Of a stretch of DNA of 64,000 bases, positions 34,459-44,408 are shown one piece after another. The translations under genes were made by a program, and so were the position numbers. The notes under the pieces are model-generated. The model did no database searches. It was not told where the DNA came from and saw nothing but the letters and a program-made list of their open reading frames with translations. The stretch comes from Verrucomicrobiaceae bacterium UBA2429 (GTDB taxonomy: Bacteria > Verrucomicrobiota > Verrucomicrobiia > Verrucomicrobiales > Verrucomicrobiaceae): positions 289 through 64,288 of the forward strand of contig DDQZ01000059.1 in assembly GCA_002343505.1 (NCBI GenBank). The letters run 5' to 3'. Positions within the stretch are counted from its first letter, which is position 1. Every line of letters starts with the position of its first letter.

Positions 34459-35133
34459 ATGGAGGATCCACTCCCAAAAGAAGTCACCGAAGACCTCGTC
34501 AAAGAGGCCTCCGGCACCCTGCCCACACGCAAGACCCTCATCGAACGCCTCGACAACTGGTCCGACTGGTCGAGCTGGGACGAGTTCTACCGCACCTATT
34601 CCGGCTTTGTCTTCCACGTCGCCCGCAAGGCCGGCCTCAGTGATGACGAGGCCAACGACGTCGTGCAGGAGACCTTCATCGGCGTTGCCAAGAACCTCCA
34701 GAAAAAGAAGTTCGACACCAGCCTCGGCTCCTTCAAATCCTTTCTCCTCAACCAGGCGCGCTGGCGCATTCTCGACCAGTTCCGCCGCCGCAAGAAGCAG
34801 CAAAGCCGCGAGGCCAATCTCTACAGCGACGAGACCGACGAGCGCCGCACCGCGCCCATTGACCGCTGCGCCGACCCCAACGGCATGGCCCTCGAAAAGC
34901 TCTGGGACCAGGAGTGGCAGGACAAGGTCATGGATCTCGCCCTGCGCCGCGTGAAGGCCCTCGTCTCCCCCCGCCAATACCAGATCTTCTCCTGCTATGT
35001 GCTCAAGGGCTGGAGTCCCGAGCGCGTGAAAAAGGAACTCGGCGTCAATGCCGCCCAGGTCTATCTGGCCAAGCACCGCGTCGGCCGCATCCTCAAGCGC
35101 GAGGCCGCCAAGCTCGCCGCCGAGGACCAGTGA
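34459..35133 (+). CDS. Sigma-70-family (ECF-like) RNA polymerase sigma factor
   Basis: 224 residues from ATG 34459, the first Met of the conserved part. Region 2 holds FYRTYSGFVFHVARKAGLSD and DVVQETFIGVAKNLQKKKFD; region 4 is about 160-215 (RRVKALVSPRQYQIFSCYVL, ERVKKELGVNAAQVYLAKHR). A positively charged linker (RRRKKQQSREA) joins them. It is of the type common in Planctomycetes and Verrucomicrobia. No anti-sigma gene is adjacent, so the control is unknown. Confidence 0.9.
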   Translation: MEDPLPKEVTEDLVKEASGTLPTRKTLIERLDNWSDWSSWDEFYRTYSGFVFHVARKAGLSDDEANDVVQETFIGVAKNLQKKKFDTSLGSFKSFLLNQARWRILDQFRRRKKQQSREANLYSDETDERRTAPIDRCADPNGMALEKLWDQEWQDKVMDLALRRVKALVSPRQYQIFSCYVLKGWSPERVKKELGVNAAQVYLAKHRVGRILKREAAKLAAEDQ

Positions 35134-35228
35134 CTCCGCCAGTGGCGCCCTGTCCTTTCCCGGCGCGCGAGTTGCACTATGCGCCCCGCGCATTGACCCG
35201 CGCCGCCCGCGCCGCGTAGGCTGCGCGC

Positions 35229-36266
35229 ATGGACACCCGGCCCCTGCGCACCTCCGTTATCGGCAGCTACCCCTTCCCAGGCTGGCTGGAGTTCGCCACC
35301 CGCCACCTTGGCCAGTTCGGCGCGGCCGACATCGCCGAGATGCAGGACGACGCCGCCGCCATCGCCATCCAGGACCAGCTCGCCGCCGGGCTTGATGTCA
35401 TCACCGATGGCGAGCAGACCCGCTTCGACTTCAACCTCTCCTTCTACGGCTTCATCGAGGGCATCTCCCTGGAGACCGCCAGCCCCCGCCGCTTCGGCCC
35501 GCCCGCCCATGACCAGCGCGGGCGGCACGAGATCACCGGCACACTCGCCGCCCCGCGCGGTCTCGGCGTCGTGGAGGAATGGCAGCGGCTCAAAAAGCTC
35601 GCCGCCCACTCCGGCGCCCGGCTCAAGGTCAGCGTGCCCGGCCCCTACACCCTCAGCGGCAGGCTCGCGCCCAACGCTCAATATCCCGACCGCCACGCCA
35701 TCACCGAGGCCCTGCTCCCGCTCGTGCGCGCGGAGATCGAGAGCCTTGTCGCCGCCGGCGCGCCCGAGATCTGCGTGGACGAGCCCAGCATGAGCTGCTA
35801 CGGCCACCGCGAGGACCCGCGCCGCTTTGTGGACATCTTCAACCGCACTGTCGAGCCCGCCCGCGGCCGCGCCCGCCTCTGCACCCACCTCTGCTTTGGC
35901 AACTACAAAGGCCGCGCCGTCGGCCTGCGCCGCTACGCCCCGCTCTTCCCCGCCTTCCACGAGCTGCATTGCGACGAGATGCACGTCGAGATGGCCAGCC
36001 GCGAGTATGCGGAGCTGGAGATCATCGGCGCCATCGCCCGCCACACCGATGCCGCCGTCGGCATCATTGACGTGAAAAGCTACCACATCGAGACCCCGGA
36101 GCAGGTGGCCGAAGCCGTCCGCGCCTGCCTGCGCCACGCCCCCGCGCAGCGTCTCGTCTTCGCCCCCGACTGCGGCCTCAGCCAGACCGCCCGCTGGGCC
36201 GCCCGGCGGAAACTGGAGAACATGGTCGTCGGCGTCGGCATCGTCCGCCGCGAGCTCGGCCTGTAG
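35229..36266 (+). CDS. Cobalamin-independent methionine synthase-like (MetE C-terminal-type) protein
   Basis: 345 residues, only the C-terminal catalytic barrel of MetE. Features: TSVIGSYPFPGWLEF at the start, ITDGEQTRFDFNLSFYGFIE, KVSVPGPYTL, CVDEPSMSC and C-terminal FAPDCGLSQTARWAARRKLE. Zinc ligands would be His and Cys of ELHCDEMH and the Cys of APDCGL. Such stand-alone forms may methylate homocysteine or a related thiol; the methyl donor is not certain. Confidence 0.85.
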   Translation: MDTRPLRTSVIGSYPFPGWLEFATRHLGQFGAADIAEMQDDAAAIAIQDQLAAGLDVITDGEQTRFDFNLSFYGFIEGISLETASPRRFGPPAHDQRGRHEITGTLAAPRGLGVVEEWQRLKKLAAHSGARLKVSVPGPYTLSGRLAPNAQYPDRHAITEALLPLVRAEIESLVAAGAPEICVDEPSMSCYGHREDPRRFVDIFNRTVEPARGRARLCTHLCFGNYKGRAVGLRRYAPLFPAFHELHCDEMHVEMASREYAELEIIGAIARHTDAAVGIIDVKSYHIETPEQVAEAVRACLRHAPAQRLVFAPDCGLSQTARWAARRKLENMVVGVGIVRRELGL

Positions 36267-36340
36267 ACGCCCCCACCCAAGCCGCGCGTTTGCGGGCGCG
36301 CTCATTGCAGCCCTGACCCGCGCGCGTTACACTCGCGCGC

Positions 36341-36988
36341 ATGATTCCCCTCTACGACGACAACCCCGTCCACCGCTTTCCGCTCGTCACCATCCTGCTC
36401 ATCGCCGCGAATCTCGCCGTCTATTTCCTCTGGCAGGCGCGCGTCGGCCTGGAGGAAAGCGTCGCCCTAGCCGCCTTCGTCCCCGCCGAGTTCACGGGCG
36501 GCGCCCGGCCCGCCGCGTGGCGGGACCTCCTCACCAGCATGTTCATGCACGGCGGCATCATGCACCTGGTGGGAAACCTCTGGTTCCTCTGGATCTTCGG
36601 CGACAACATCGAAAACGAGTGCGGCCCCGTCCGCTTCCTCGTCTTCTACCTCGTCTGCGGCGTCGCCGCCACGCTCGCCCATGTGTGGCAGGACCCCGCC
36701 TCAGCCGTGCCCCTCGTCGGTGCCAGCGGCGCCATCAGCGGCGTGCTCGGCGCCTACCTCGTGCAGCACCCGCACGCACCCGTGCGCACGCTCATCCCGC
36801 TGGGCATGTGGAGCCGGGTCATTGACGTGCCCGCCTACGTCTTCCTCTTCATCTGGATCGGCATGCAGGTGCTCAGCCAGGCCGCAGCCTCCGGCGGCAG
36901 CGGCGGCGGCGTGGCCTACCTGGCGCACATCGGCGGCTTCGTCGCCGGCGGCCTGCTCGTCCTCATCTTCCGCCGCCGGCGGGCGTGA
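36341..36988 (+). CDS. Rhomboid-family intramembrane serine protease
   Basis: 215 residues, six membrane helices. Features: HGGIMHLVGNLWFLWIFGDN in TM2, catalytic Ser in GASGAISGVLGAYL (TM4) and His in AYLAHIGGFVAGGLL (TM6). The catalytic dyad is complete, so it is probably active. It cleaves membrane-embedded substrates. Stand-alone gene, convergent with the DUF3604 gene (26 bp between). Confidence 0.93.
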   Translation: MIPLYDDNPVHRFPLVTILLIAANLAVYFLWQARVGLEESVALAAFVPAEFTGGARPAAWRDLLTSMFMHGGIMHLVGNLWFLWIFGDNIENECGPVRFLVFYLVCGVAATLAHVWQDPASAVPLVGASGAISGVLGAYLVQHPHAPVRTLIPLGMWSRVIDVPAYVFLFIWIGMQVLSQAAASGGSGGGVAYLAHIGGFVAGGLLVLIFRRRRA

Positions 36989-37014
36989 TCTGCTTTGGAC
37001 CTCCAAGGCCATCC

Positions 37015-39594
37015 TCACCTGACCGTGATCCACAGCGGGGATGACCAGGCCATGTTCCCGTCGGCCTGCTCGATGCGCAGGTAGTAGCGATTTTCCCCCG
37101 GCACTGGCGCGGCGTCTTTCCACACGGTCTGCACGGAACGCGCGCCGGGCTCCAGCACATGATGGTCCTGCTCGTTGCGCACCACCGTCACCCGGCGGAC
37201 CGGGGCCGTGCCCTCGATGCGCAGGCGCAGCTCCGGCTGGCCCTGCATCTCAAAGACCGCCCCCATCGGCCTGTCACCGCAGCTCAGTTCCACGAAGATC
37301 TTGTCCGTGGCGGCGCAGGTGCGGCGCGCGTTCATCCCAGCCAGGACGCCCTCCCGGGTGAACTCCTCCACATACACTCCGCCGAAGGAGGTGTGGGTGG
37401 AGATGTGGTCGCTGCTGGCAAAGACGCCCAGCTTGTGCCCCACGGCCAGCGCCTTTTGATAAACGCCGTTGTTGTAACCCGGGGCCTTCGGGAAGCCCGC
37501 GTCGAAGTCGGTGATGGCCCCCGGCGGCTTCGGGTGCTCGTCGCCGGCAAGCCGGTGCGGCGTGTAATTCTCCCCCTGGCGCAGACCCACCGTGGGCTGG
37601 GGCAGGCCGGGGCCCTCGTAGCTGACGCGCGCGCCCTGGAAGATCTCCACCGCGTTCTCATGCAGGTTGTCAATGCCCTGCTCATACCGTGTCCAGTCCG
37701 TGCCCATGCCCGTGGCACCCGTGTGGCTGACGATGGCGCAGGGCTGCCCGTGACGGCGCAGGATGTCCCAAAGCTCCTGCGGCTGGATGGGCTGGATGCC
37801 CGCCGCCACCGGCAGCGCCGCCTGCCACGGCGAGGCGCGGTAGGTGGCGCGGTTGATGTACACCACCGGGCCGCCGCGGCGGGAAAAGACCACATTCCGG
37901 TGCCCCCAGGGGAAGGGCTGCTCCCGCTCGTAGGCGTAGAGGGAGGCAAAGGCTCCCGGCGCGTGGAACACATCCACCAGGCGCTGCGTGTGCCACCATT
38001 CATAGGGGGAGTAAATCTTGCCGATGTCTGTATGGTCCGAGGTGCCCAGGAAATCCAGCCCCGCCAGGTCCAGCGCGTAGCGGTAATGCTCCACCGCGCA
38101 GCCATCGAAGCCCGTGCGGCAGTTGGAGATGTCTGTGTGCCGATGGACATCCCCCCAGACGAGGCGGTAGGTCTTGCCGCCGATCTCCCACACATGGTGC
38201 TCCTCCAGCGGGCGGGGCGGCGTTGGCTCATTCAGGTAGGGCGCGGGCAGCGGGGCGCGCGCCACCTGCGCGTCCGGCTCCTCCGGCAGCAAAGGCCAGT
38301 CCGCGTCATGGCGGAGCTGGGCGGTGTGGATTTCGGCGATGCCGCTGGCCTTGCTGGTGCGCTGGTCCGTGGCCCAGGTCATCCACACGCCGCCCTTCGG
38401 CCCGGTGTGCAGCTCCTGGCGGCGGTCCTGGCCCATGGTGCTCTCCGGCAGGGCGGCAGGCTCCGCCCAGCGCCCGGAGGCCGGGTCAAAGCGCGTGACC
38501 GCCGCGCGCCAGAGCGTGTTGGCAAAGTAACGGTAGCCCAGCCACACCTGCCCGTCGCGCACGGCCACAGAGGGCAGATTCACCGCGAACCCCGGGCTCG
38601 GGTCCGGCGCGGGTGTGGGCCGCCCCTTGTCCGGCACGGGCACCTCGGCGAAGGTGCCGGAGGCGATGTCATACCGCCCGAGCAGCAGCCGCTTGTGGGC
38701 ATTCAGGCCCATGGCCGGCTCATGGCCGCGCGCGTCCAGCCCCCACTCGTGGCGGCCCCGCTCCGCCGCGATCCACAGGCCCCCGGCCCCGTCCGCCGCC
38801 ACACTGGCGCGCCCCTCATACTCCGGCGTGGCCGGCAGCTCCAGGTGGCGCACCGTGCCGTCCACCCCGGCGCGGGCCAGGCGCAGGTTGAATTCCGCCC
38901 CTGCCGAGCTGTCATAGACCACCCAGGCACCCTCCGTGTCGGTGAATGCCACGCGCGGCTCCCAGTGGCCGCCTTTTTCCTCCGCCGAGACCCGGATGGG
39001 GGCCGACCACGCACCGCCCTCCCGGCTCCAATGCCGCGCCCACACCCGCGAGGCGCCCGGCCGGATCTCCTGCCACACCACCCACACCCGGCCCGCCGCA
39101 TCCGTGCCCGCGTCGGCGAAGCCGCAGCCCGCCCCCTCCGGCGCGGCCAGCACCACCTCATCCTCCAGATCATCACCCTTGTGGCGGCGCGCGCGCAGCG
39201 TCATCACCTCCCGTTCATCCACCTGGCTCCACACCGCCCACACCCCGCGCGCGCCATCCGCCGCCAGCGCCGGCTGGTGGACAACCCCCGGCTCGGAAAG
39301 CGCCGCCACCTGCTGCCACCCGCCGTCCACCCTGGACAGAAGGCGCAGCGTGTCCGCCGCCCCGTCGTGCTCCACCGCCACCGCCCAGAGGCGCAGGTCC
39401 GCCCCGATGACGAAATCCGGGCAGTCCCAGTGCAGGGCCGCATCCGCCAGCTTCAAATGCTGGGCCAGGGGCGCGGTGAAACTGGGCGCTGACTGCGCGG
39501 CCCTGGCCCCTTTCTTTTTAGCCTTTGGGTTCTCCTGGGCGGGCGCAGGCAGACACAGGAAAACGGCGAGCAGGGCGGGCAAGAGGCGCGTCAT
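37015..39594 (-). CDS. Secreted DUF3604 protein
   Basis: 859 residues from ATG 39594 with signal peptide (MTRLLPALLAVFLCLPAPAQ). Residues about 40-430 look like repeated beta-propeller-type strands (LDARGHEPAMGLNAHKRLLL). The C-terminal half is DUF3604, a PHP-like metal-dependent hydrolase: LVWGDVHRHTDISNCRTGFD, FLGTSDHTDIGKIYSPYEWW, CAIVSHTGATGMGTDWTRYE. Predicted metal ligands are the conserved His and Asp residues in those motifs. Substrate unknown. Confidence 0.85.
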   Translation of the reverse strand: MTRLLPALLAVFLCLPAPAQENPKAKKKGARAAQSAPSFTAPLAQHLKLADAALHWDCPDFVIGADLRLWAVAVEHDGAADTLRLLSRVDGGWQQVAALSEPGVVHQPALAADGARGVWAVWSQVDEREVMTLRARRHKGDDLEDEVVLAAPEGAGCGFADAGTDAAGRVWVVWQEIRPGASRVWARHWSREGGAWSAPIRVSAEEKGGHWEPRVAFTDTEGAWVVYDSSAGAEFNLRLARAGVDGTVRHLELPATPEYEGRASVAADGAGGLWIAAERGRHEWGLDARGHEPAMGLNAHKRLLLGRYDIASGTFAEVPVPDKGRPTPAPDPSPGFAVNLPSVAVRDGQVWLGYRYFANTLWRAAVTRFDPASGRWAEPAALPESTMGQDRRQELHTGPKGGVWMTWATDQRTSKASGIAEIHTAQLRHDADWPLLPEEPDAQVARAPLPAPYLNEPTPPRPLEEHHVWEIGGKTYRLVWGDVHRHTDISNCRTGFDGCAVEHYRYALDLAGLDFLGTSDHTDIGKIYSPYEWWHTQRLVDVFHAPGAFASLYAYEREQPFPWGHRNVVFSRRGGPVVYINRATYRASPWQAALPVAAGIQPIQPQELWDILRRHGQPCAIVSHTGATGMGTDWTRYEQGIDNLHENAVEIFQGARVSYEGPGLPQPTVGLRQGENYTPHRLAGDEHPKPPGAITDFDAGFPKAPGYNNGVYQKALAVGHKLGVFASSDHISTHTSFGGVYVEEFTREGVLAGMNARRTCAATDKIFVELSCGDRPMGAVFEMQGQPELRLRIEGTAPVRRVTVVRNEQDHHVLEPGARSVQTVWKDAAPVPGENRYYLRIEQADGNMAWSSPLWITVR

Positions 39595-39769
39595 GCCCCA
39601 GGGAACGCCGCCGCCCACTCAGGCTTGCGGGAAAGTCACCCGCCGATGCAGGGAGGCGCAGGCCAAGCCCCCGCCCGCCGCGCGGGGAGGCTGCGGGTGC
39701 GCATGACGCTGACGGCCAGTTCGGATATGCGCCCACCGCACGCGGCGCTGAGGGGCGGGATTGATCTGA

Positions 39770-39848
39770 CTGACCGCATTGACACGCCTGCGGCGGATGG
39801 ATGCCCTGCCGCCGGGCTTGGCGGGCAGCGGGGCGTCAATGCGGTCAG
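39770..39848. repeat. Inverted-repeat cluster in intergenic region
   Basis: CTGACCGCATTGAC (39770-39783) is repeated inverted at 39835-39848, enclosing a smaller palindrome (TGCCGCC...GGCGGGCA). Around it, 39670-39700 and 39876-39900 share a direct repeat of the type CCGCGCGNGGAGGCTGCGGG. No GTAG foot is present. The 305-bp gap 39595-39899 between two convergently unrelated minus-strand genes contains no gene. Confidence 0.55.
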
Positions 39849-39899
39849 CAGGGGCAGCAAAGTCCCCCCCAGCCCGCCGCGCGCGGAGGCTGCGGGGTG

Positions 39900-42257
39900 T
39901 CACTGGAGGAGGTTCTCGCCTCGGTTCTCCTTTTGCTGGATCGTCACCGGCCAGCCGGGGAATTGATTGCCGGGCTTGCCGTCGGTGGCGTCGATGAGGA
40001 AGCGGAAGGACTCGACGTGATAAACCAGCTTCTCCGTGTCGAAGGTGATGAAGCCGAAGCCGCTGCCCTTTTCATGGGCCTTGTCATAGCGCTTCGGCGC
40101 CTGGCCGACTTGCGGGTTCCCGACGGCATAGACGTAAGCCTTGTTGCCGAGGCCCTCGATGTATTCGCCCGTGTCGGGCAGGCCGTGCTTCGGCCGGTTG
40201 GCGTGCGGCATTTTCAGATCGTCAGGCCGCCACCAGCGCGGGTAGCCGGCGGCGATGGCGGGAGTGCAGAAGGACCAGTTGCTGTCCCGCTGCTTGTCCA
40301 CGCCGTACTGAACGAGCGTGGTCAAATGCTGGTCGCCATTGATGTGCAGGGCCATGCTGGGACGCATCAGCTCGATGGTGCGGTTGCGCGGCGTCTGCGG
40401 CCAGCCGCCGGAGTCGAGGTCGGCCTTCAGATAACCGTCAAAGCCGCCATGGTGCGTGGCGACGTTGGCGAAGACTGTCTGGCTGAGCACGGCCTTGAGC
40501 TTGTGCCCGCGCCAGTCGTTGGCCCACTCTTTGAGGAACTGCTCCTGGCGCTCTCCGAGGAGGATGAGGCCGGGCTTGTCGAGGGTGGAGGTGTCGAAGT
40601 CCGGGTCGGGCACGTGGTCGGCGCGGCCGCCGCCGGTGTCCACGTGCTCGGGGCCGCTCTTCCACTGGCGGTCGGCGAGGATGGCGAAGCTGACGCCGCC
40701 ATAGACCATGTCGCCATAATAGACGCTGATGTCCTGGAGGACGGGGGTTTTGTCCCAGGCGTCAGGGTGGTGGGCGCAGTTGGTTTTGTGGACGACGTTG
40801 ACCATGCGGGCGGGCTGGATGTAGCCGCCTTTGGAGGAGGCGCCGCCGTCGCCGGTGTCCATCTTTTTGCCGGCCTCGCCCCAGATGTTGCCCTGGAAGA
40901 CGTCGTGGTCGTCGGGCAGGCAGAGGGTGGGGGCGTGGCGCATGACCTCGCGGAAGGCCCAGCCGTGCTGGTAGTATTTGCGCAGGTAGTTGAGGATGGC
41001 GCGCTGGGCGTCGTCCCGGATGATGCCGAAGCCGCCGTGGTTCTCGTAGAGCTGGTCGCCGGAGAAGAAGACGAGGTCGGGGTCGAGTTTGCGGACGTTT
41101 TCGGCGACGGGGGCGTAGGGGAAGGCGTAGTCGTTCTGGCAGGTGAGGGCGGCCATGCGCAGGGGGCGGCCTTCGGGGTTGGCCTTGATGGAGCCGGTCC
41201 ATTCATGGGCGGTGGTGGCGCCGTCGGTGTGCTTTTCCTGATAGAGGAGGCGGTAGGGGGTGGCGTGTTTTTGGTCCCAGTTCGGGATGCGGAAGGTGGC
41301 GGTCCAGGCGTCGGTGTCGAGGGTGGCGGTGGCGAGGGGGTGCCAGGCGCCGTCTTTCTGGATGTGGAGTTCGACTTCGTGGTTGTCCTGCGCGCCGAGG
41401 GGGCCGGTGAGGGCGCTCATTTTCATGACGAAGCCCTCCTGGGTGCGGGAGTCGCTGAGGGAGTACATGGACCAGAGGATGGGGCCGAAGCGCTGCGACT
41501 CGGTGACGGTGAAGGCATCGCCCTCCAGGGTCCAATCCTGGAAGCGGTAGCGTCCGCCTGCACCATTGGCACCAGCTTTGCCCTTCTTGCCCTTGGCCGC
41601 ACCCGCGCCTACGGAGGCGAGGTTGTTCGCAAGGGAGACGTTGCCGAGGATTCGCCCTGGGAGCACCTCATGCTTGAGGACCGCCAGTTCGGCCCCGGTC
41701 TCCACATCCGAGGCGGTGAGGGTCAAGGCGTACTGGTCTCCCTGGGGCGCGCCGGTGAGGGTGAGGCGGAGCTTTGACAATGAGGCACCGTCTTTGAGCT
41801 TGGCAGCCTTTGGCCCGAGAAGGATCAAGTCCCCCTTCCAGCCCGTGGTGGAGCCGTTGAAGACAAAGCAGTTGCTGCGGTGCTCGTCAATCTCGCTGCG
41901 CAGGCTGAAGCGGAAGCCGGCGCCGCCGTCGTTGGCGGACGCTTCCAACCGGGTGAGGGTGACGGCCATGGTGAAGGAGCCGTTGCGGGTGATCTGGTGG
42001 GTGAGGGAATGCACGCTGCGTCCAGGCCCGGCATTCAGGCACTCCGCGCCGCCCTCGCTGACGCGCCAGTCTTCCATGGGGTTCGCCCAGAATTCGCCGC
42101 CGAGGAAGACGCGGTCGTGGGTCTTCGCCCAGGGGTCGCGCGCGGGCTTCGCGTCCGGCGTCTGCGCGGGCAGGGAGTGGCGGCTGGCGAGGCCTGCGGT
42201 GAGGGAGCCGGCGGTGAGGAGCTTGAGGCTGTGGCGTCGGGTGAGTTTGTCGGTCAT
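39900..42257 (-). CDS. PhoD-like metallophosphatase, Tat-exported
   Basis: 785 residues with a Tat leader (TRRHSLKLLTAGSLTAGLAS). Residues about 40-360 are a beta-rich N-terminal region, and the metallophosphoesterase domain starts near LRMAALTCQNDYAFPY. PhoD-type motifs: FFSGDQLYENHGGFGI, LCLPDDHDVFQGNIWGEAGK and MALHINGDQHLTTLVQ. Probably a periplasmic phosphodiesterase or phosphatase; considerably longer than Bacillus PhoD because of the extra N-terminal domain. Confidence 0.87.
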   Translation of the reverse strand: MTDKLTRRHSLKLLTAGSLTAGLASRHSLPAQTPDAKPARDPWAKTHDRVFLGGEFWANPMEDWRVSEGGAECLNAGPGRSVHSLTHQITRNGSFTMAVTLTRLEASANDGGAGFRFSLRSEIDEHRSNCFVFNGSTTGWKGDLILLGPKAAKLKDGASLSKLRLTLTGAPQGDQYALTLTASDVETGAELAVLKHEVLPGRILGNVSLANNLASVGAGAAKGKKGKAGANGAGGRYRFQDWTLEGDAFTVTESQRFGPILWSMYSLSDSRTQEGFVMKMSALTGPLGAQDNHEVELHIQKDGAWHPLATATLDTDAWTATFRIPNWDQKHATPYRLLYQEKHTDGATTAHEWTGSIKANPEGRPLRMAALTCQNDYAFPYAPVAENVRKLDPDLVFFSGDQLYENHGGFGIIRDDAQRAILNYLRKYYQHGWAFREVMRHAPTLCLPDDHDVFQGNIWGEAGKKMDTGDGGASSKGGYIQPARMVNVVHKTNCAHHPDAWDKTPVLQDISVYYGDMVYGGVSFAILADRQWKSGPEHVDTGGGRADHVPDPDFDTSTLDKPGLILLGERQEQFLKEWANDWRGHKLKAVLSQTVFANVATHHGGFDGYLKADLDSGGWPQTPRNRTIELMRPSMALHINGDQHLTTLVQYGVDKQRDSNWSFCTPAIAAGYPRWWRPDDLKMPHANRPKHGLPDTGEYIEGLGNKAYVYAVGNPQVGQAPKRYDKAHEKGSGFGFITFDTEKLVYHVESFRFLIDATDGKPGNQFPGWPVTIQQKENRGENLLQ

Positions 42258-42291
42258 GGACCGGTGGGAACGCCGCCAAGGCCGCCCTATT

Positions 42292-43221
42292 TCACCGCGC
42301 GGGCCGGTGCGCGTCGAAGGTCTTCTGGTGGTGGCGCATGATCTCGTCGCCCTTCACATCATAGCTGCCGGTGGCGGTGTGGGGCACGTCGGGGATGGAG
42401 AGGAACTCATGCGCGATGCCCAGCTCCTTCAAATAGGCGGAGTATTGCAGATTGAAGTCGTAGTTGAAGCACTTGGTGCCGTCCCAGACGAGGATGCTCA
42501 GCGCGGGTTTGTCCGCGCGCGCGGCGTAGGCTTTGGCCAGGTCCCAGGCGTTGTAGCCCACGGGCAGGAAGCGCAGCGTGTCATTCTCGTAGCCGTCATT
42601 TTCCTGGATGTGCTTTTCAGGCCCGTAGCCCGAGCCTCCAGGTGCCACGGAGAGGAAAAGCTCCGGGTGCTTGAACATGATGCGCGTGGTGCCACGCCCG
42701 CCCTGCGAGTAACCCTCCAGCGCCCGCCCCTCGCGCGTGCCCCAGGTGCGGCAGGTGGCGTCAATGTGCGGCACCAGCTCCTTCACGAACACCGTCTCGC
42801 CCAGGCCGTTCGGGATCTCCGGCATGTCATACCAGCTCACCGGGCCGCCATTGGGGAAGACATAGATCGTCGGCTTGATGGTGCCTTTTTGAATGGCGGC
42901 ATCCACATGGCTGGCCAGCCGCACCGCTTTGTTCTCCGCTCCCGGCCGCCCGCCATGCAGGTGATACACCACCGGGTAGCGCTCCTGGCTGCTTTCATAG
43001 CCCGGCGGCAGATAGATGTAGCAGCCCACTTCGATGCCCATCGAGGCGCTTTTGAAGGTGGTGTGCCTTACCGTCGCTGGCAGGGACTTCCTCGCCCACT
43101 CGGCGTTCTGCATGGGGGACACCCATGAGAAGGGCTGCGCCGCCGCCCTGGCCTTCTTCGACTCCTGACCGTGGGCGAAACTGATGGAGGCGAGGATGAG
43201 GCAGGACAGAAGTCGGGACAT
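42292..43221 (-). CDS. Secreted esterase (esterase D / enterochelin esterase-like)
   Basis: 309 residues from ATG 43221 with signal peptide (MSRLLSCLILASISFAHG). The alpha/beta-hydrolase fold has YPVVYHLHGGRPGAENKA (oxyanion region), the nucleophile in GYSQGGRG, and an acid/His at the C-terminus (SIPDVPHTATGSYDV). Feruloyl or polysaccharide ester cleavage is plausible by family. It lies beside the PhoD-like gene with a 34-bp gap and may be co-transcribed. Confidence 0.87.
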   Translation of the reverse strand: MSRLLSCLILASISFAHGQESKKARAAAQPFSWVSPMQNAEWARKSLPATVRHTTFKSASMGIEVGCYIYLPPGYESSQERYPVVYHLHGGRPGAENKAVRLASHVDAAIQKGTIKPTIYVFPNGGPVSWYDMPEIPNGLGETVFVKELVPHIDATCRTWGTREGRALEGYSQGGRGTTRIMFKHPELFLSVAPGGSGYGPEKHIQENDGYENDTLRFLPVGYNAWDLAKAYAARADKPALSILVWDGTKCFNYDFNLQYSAYLKELGIAHEFLSIPDVPHTATGSYDVKGDEIMRHHQKTFDAHRPAR

Positions 43222-43283
43222 GCGACGGGAACGCGGACGCCTGCTTGATGTTGCCGCGGTTTTCTGCCCGGACGCGGCCGCCC

Positions 43284-44408
43284 TCACTGGGTGAAGGCGG
43301 GGAGCTTGACGATCTTGCCTCCGGCGAGCGCGGACTCGTGGGCGCAAAGGCCGACACAGGTCCAGTTGGCGCTTTGTTTCGCGTTCGGGAAGGGATCGCG
43401 GTCCTCGACGAGGGCCATGGCGAACTCGTGCGCCAGATGCGGGTGGCTGCCGCCGTGGCCGCTGCCCTGGGTGAAGCTGAGGTGGGTCTTTTTGGCCAGG
43501 TCATAGACGCCCTTGGTGGTGAAGTCGCGGATGCTCTTGGGCAGCAGTTTCGCATAGTCGGGCGCTTTGACTGGCTTGGGAATCTTGTGCTCGGGCAGCT
43601 TGGCGGTGTGCATGACGAGCGGCTCGTGCTCGATGAGCGGCCACTCGATGGATGCCTTGTCGCCATAGACGTCAATGCTCTCGCGGTACTGACGCGCGGT
43701 GTCGAAGAGGCTGCGGATGACGCGCGCGCTGAGGTCGGTGCCCTTGAACTTCACATGCGCGGTCTCGACTGCGAAGGGCGAGCCGTAGCACTTGACCAGT
43801 TCCGGGCGGATGGTGCCCGATCCAAAGCAGCTCACATACTCCGCCGGCGCGCCAGCCAGCGCGGCCACGGGGCCGACGCAGTGCGTGGCATACCACATGG
43901 GCGGCAGGCCGGGCCAGTAGTTCGGCCAGCCGTCCATGTCCTGCTGGTGGCTGGCCTGGAGGAATTGCAATTTGCCGAGCTTCCCTTTGTGGAGCTGCTC
44001 CCTCATGAAGAGAAACTCGCGCGCATAGACCACGGTCTCCATCATCATGTATTTGAGGCCGGTTTTCCTCACGAGTTCGCAGATGGTCCTGCAGTCCTCG
44101 ATGCTGGTGGCCATGGGCACGGTGCAGGCCACATGCTTGCCCGCCTTCAGCGCGGCGATGGACATCCAGGCGTGGTCGGGGATGGGCGAGTTGATGTGGA
44201 CGGCGTCTATCTCCGGATCCTTGAGCATCTCGTGGAAATCCGTGAAGCGCTTCCCGACACCGAAGGCCTCTCCCACAGCCTTGAGCTTCTTCGGATCGCG
44301 CTGGCAGACGGCGTGGCAGGCGGTGTGCGGGTGGCGCTGCCAGATGGGGATGAACTCAGCCCCGAATCCGAGGCCGACGACGGCGATGTTGAGTTTCTTG
44401 GCGGGCAT
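43284..44408 (-). CDS. Gfo/Idh/MocA-family oxidoreductase
   Basis: 374 residues without signal peptide. The Rossmann start is IAVVGLGFGAEFIPIWQRH, followed by DPEIDAVHINSPIPDHAWMS and AGKHVACTVPMATSIEDC, where the usual EKP-type Lys is changed to TVPM. The C-terminal domain contains GPVAALAGAPAEYVSCFGSG and a conserved HxxGxH-type stretch (GSGHGGSHPHLAHEFAMALV). NAD(P)-dependent sugar dehydrogenase-like role is expected; the substrate is unknown. Confidence 0.88.
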   Translation of the reverse strand: MPAKKLNIAVVGLGFGAEFIPIWQRHPHTACHAVCQRDPKKLKAVGEAFGVGKRFTDFHEMLKDPEIDAVHINSPIPDHAWMSIAALKAGKHVACTVPMATSIEDCRTICELVRKTGLKYMMMETVVYAREFLFMREQLHKGKLGKLQFLQASHQQDMDGWPNYWPGLPPMWYATHCVGPVAALAGAPAEYVSCFGSGTIRPELVKCYGSPFAVETAHVKFKGTDLSARVIRSLFDTARQYRESIDVYGDKASIEWPLIEHEPLVMHTAKLPEHKIPKPVKAPDYAKLLPKSIRDFTTKGVYDLAKKTHLSFTQGSGHGGSHPHLAHEFAMALVEDRDPFPNAKQSANWTCVGLCAHESALAGGKIVKLPAFTQ

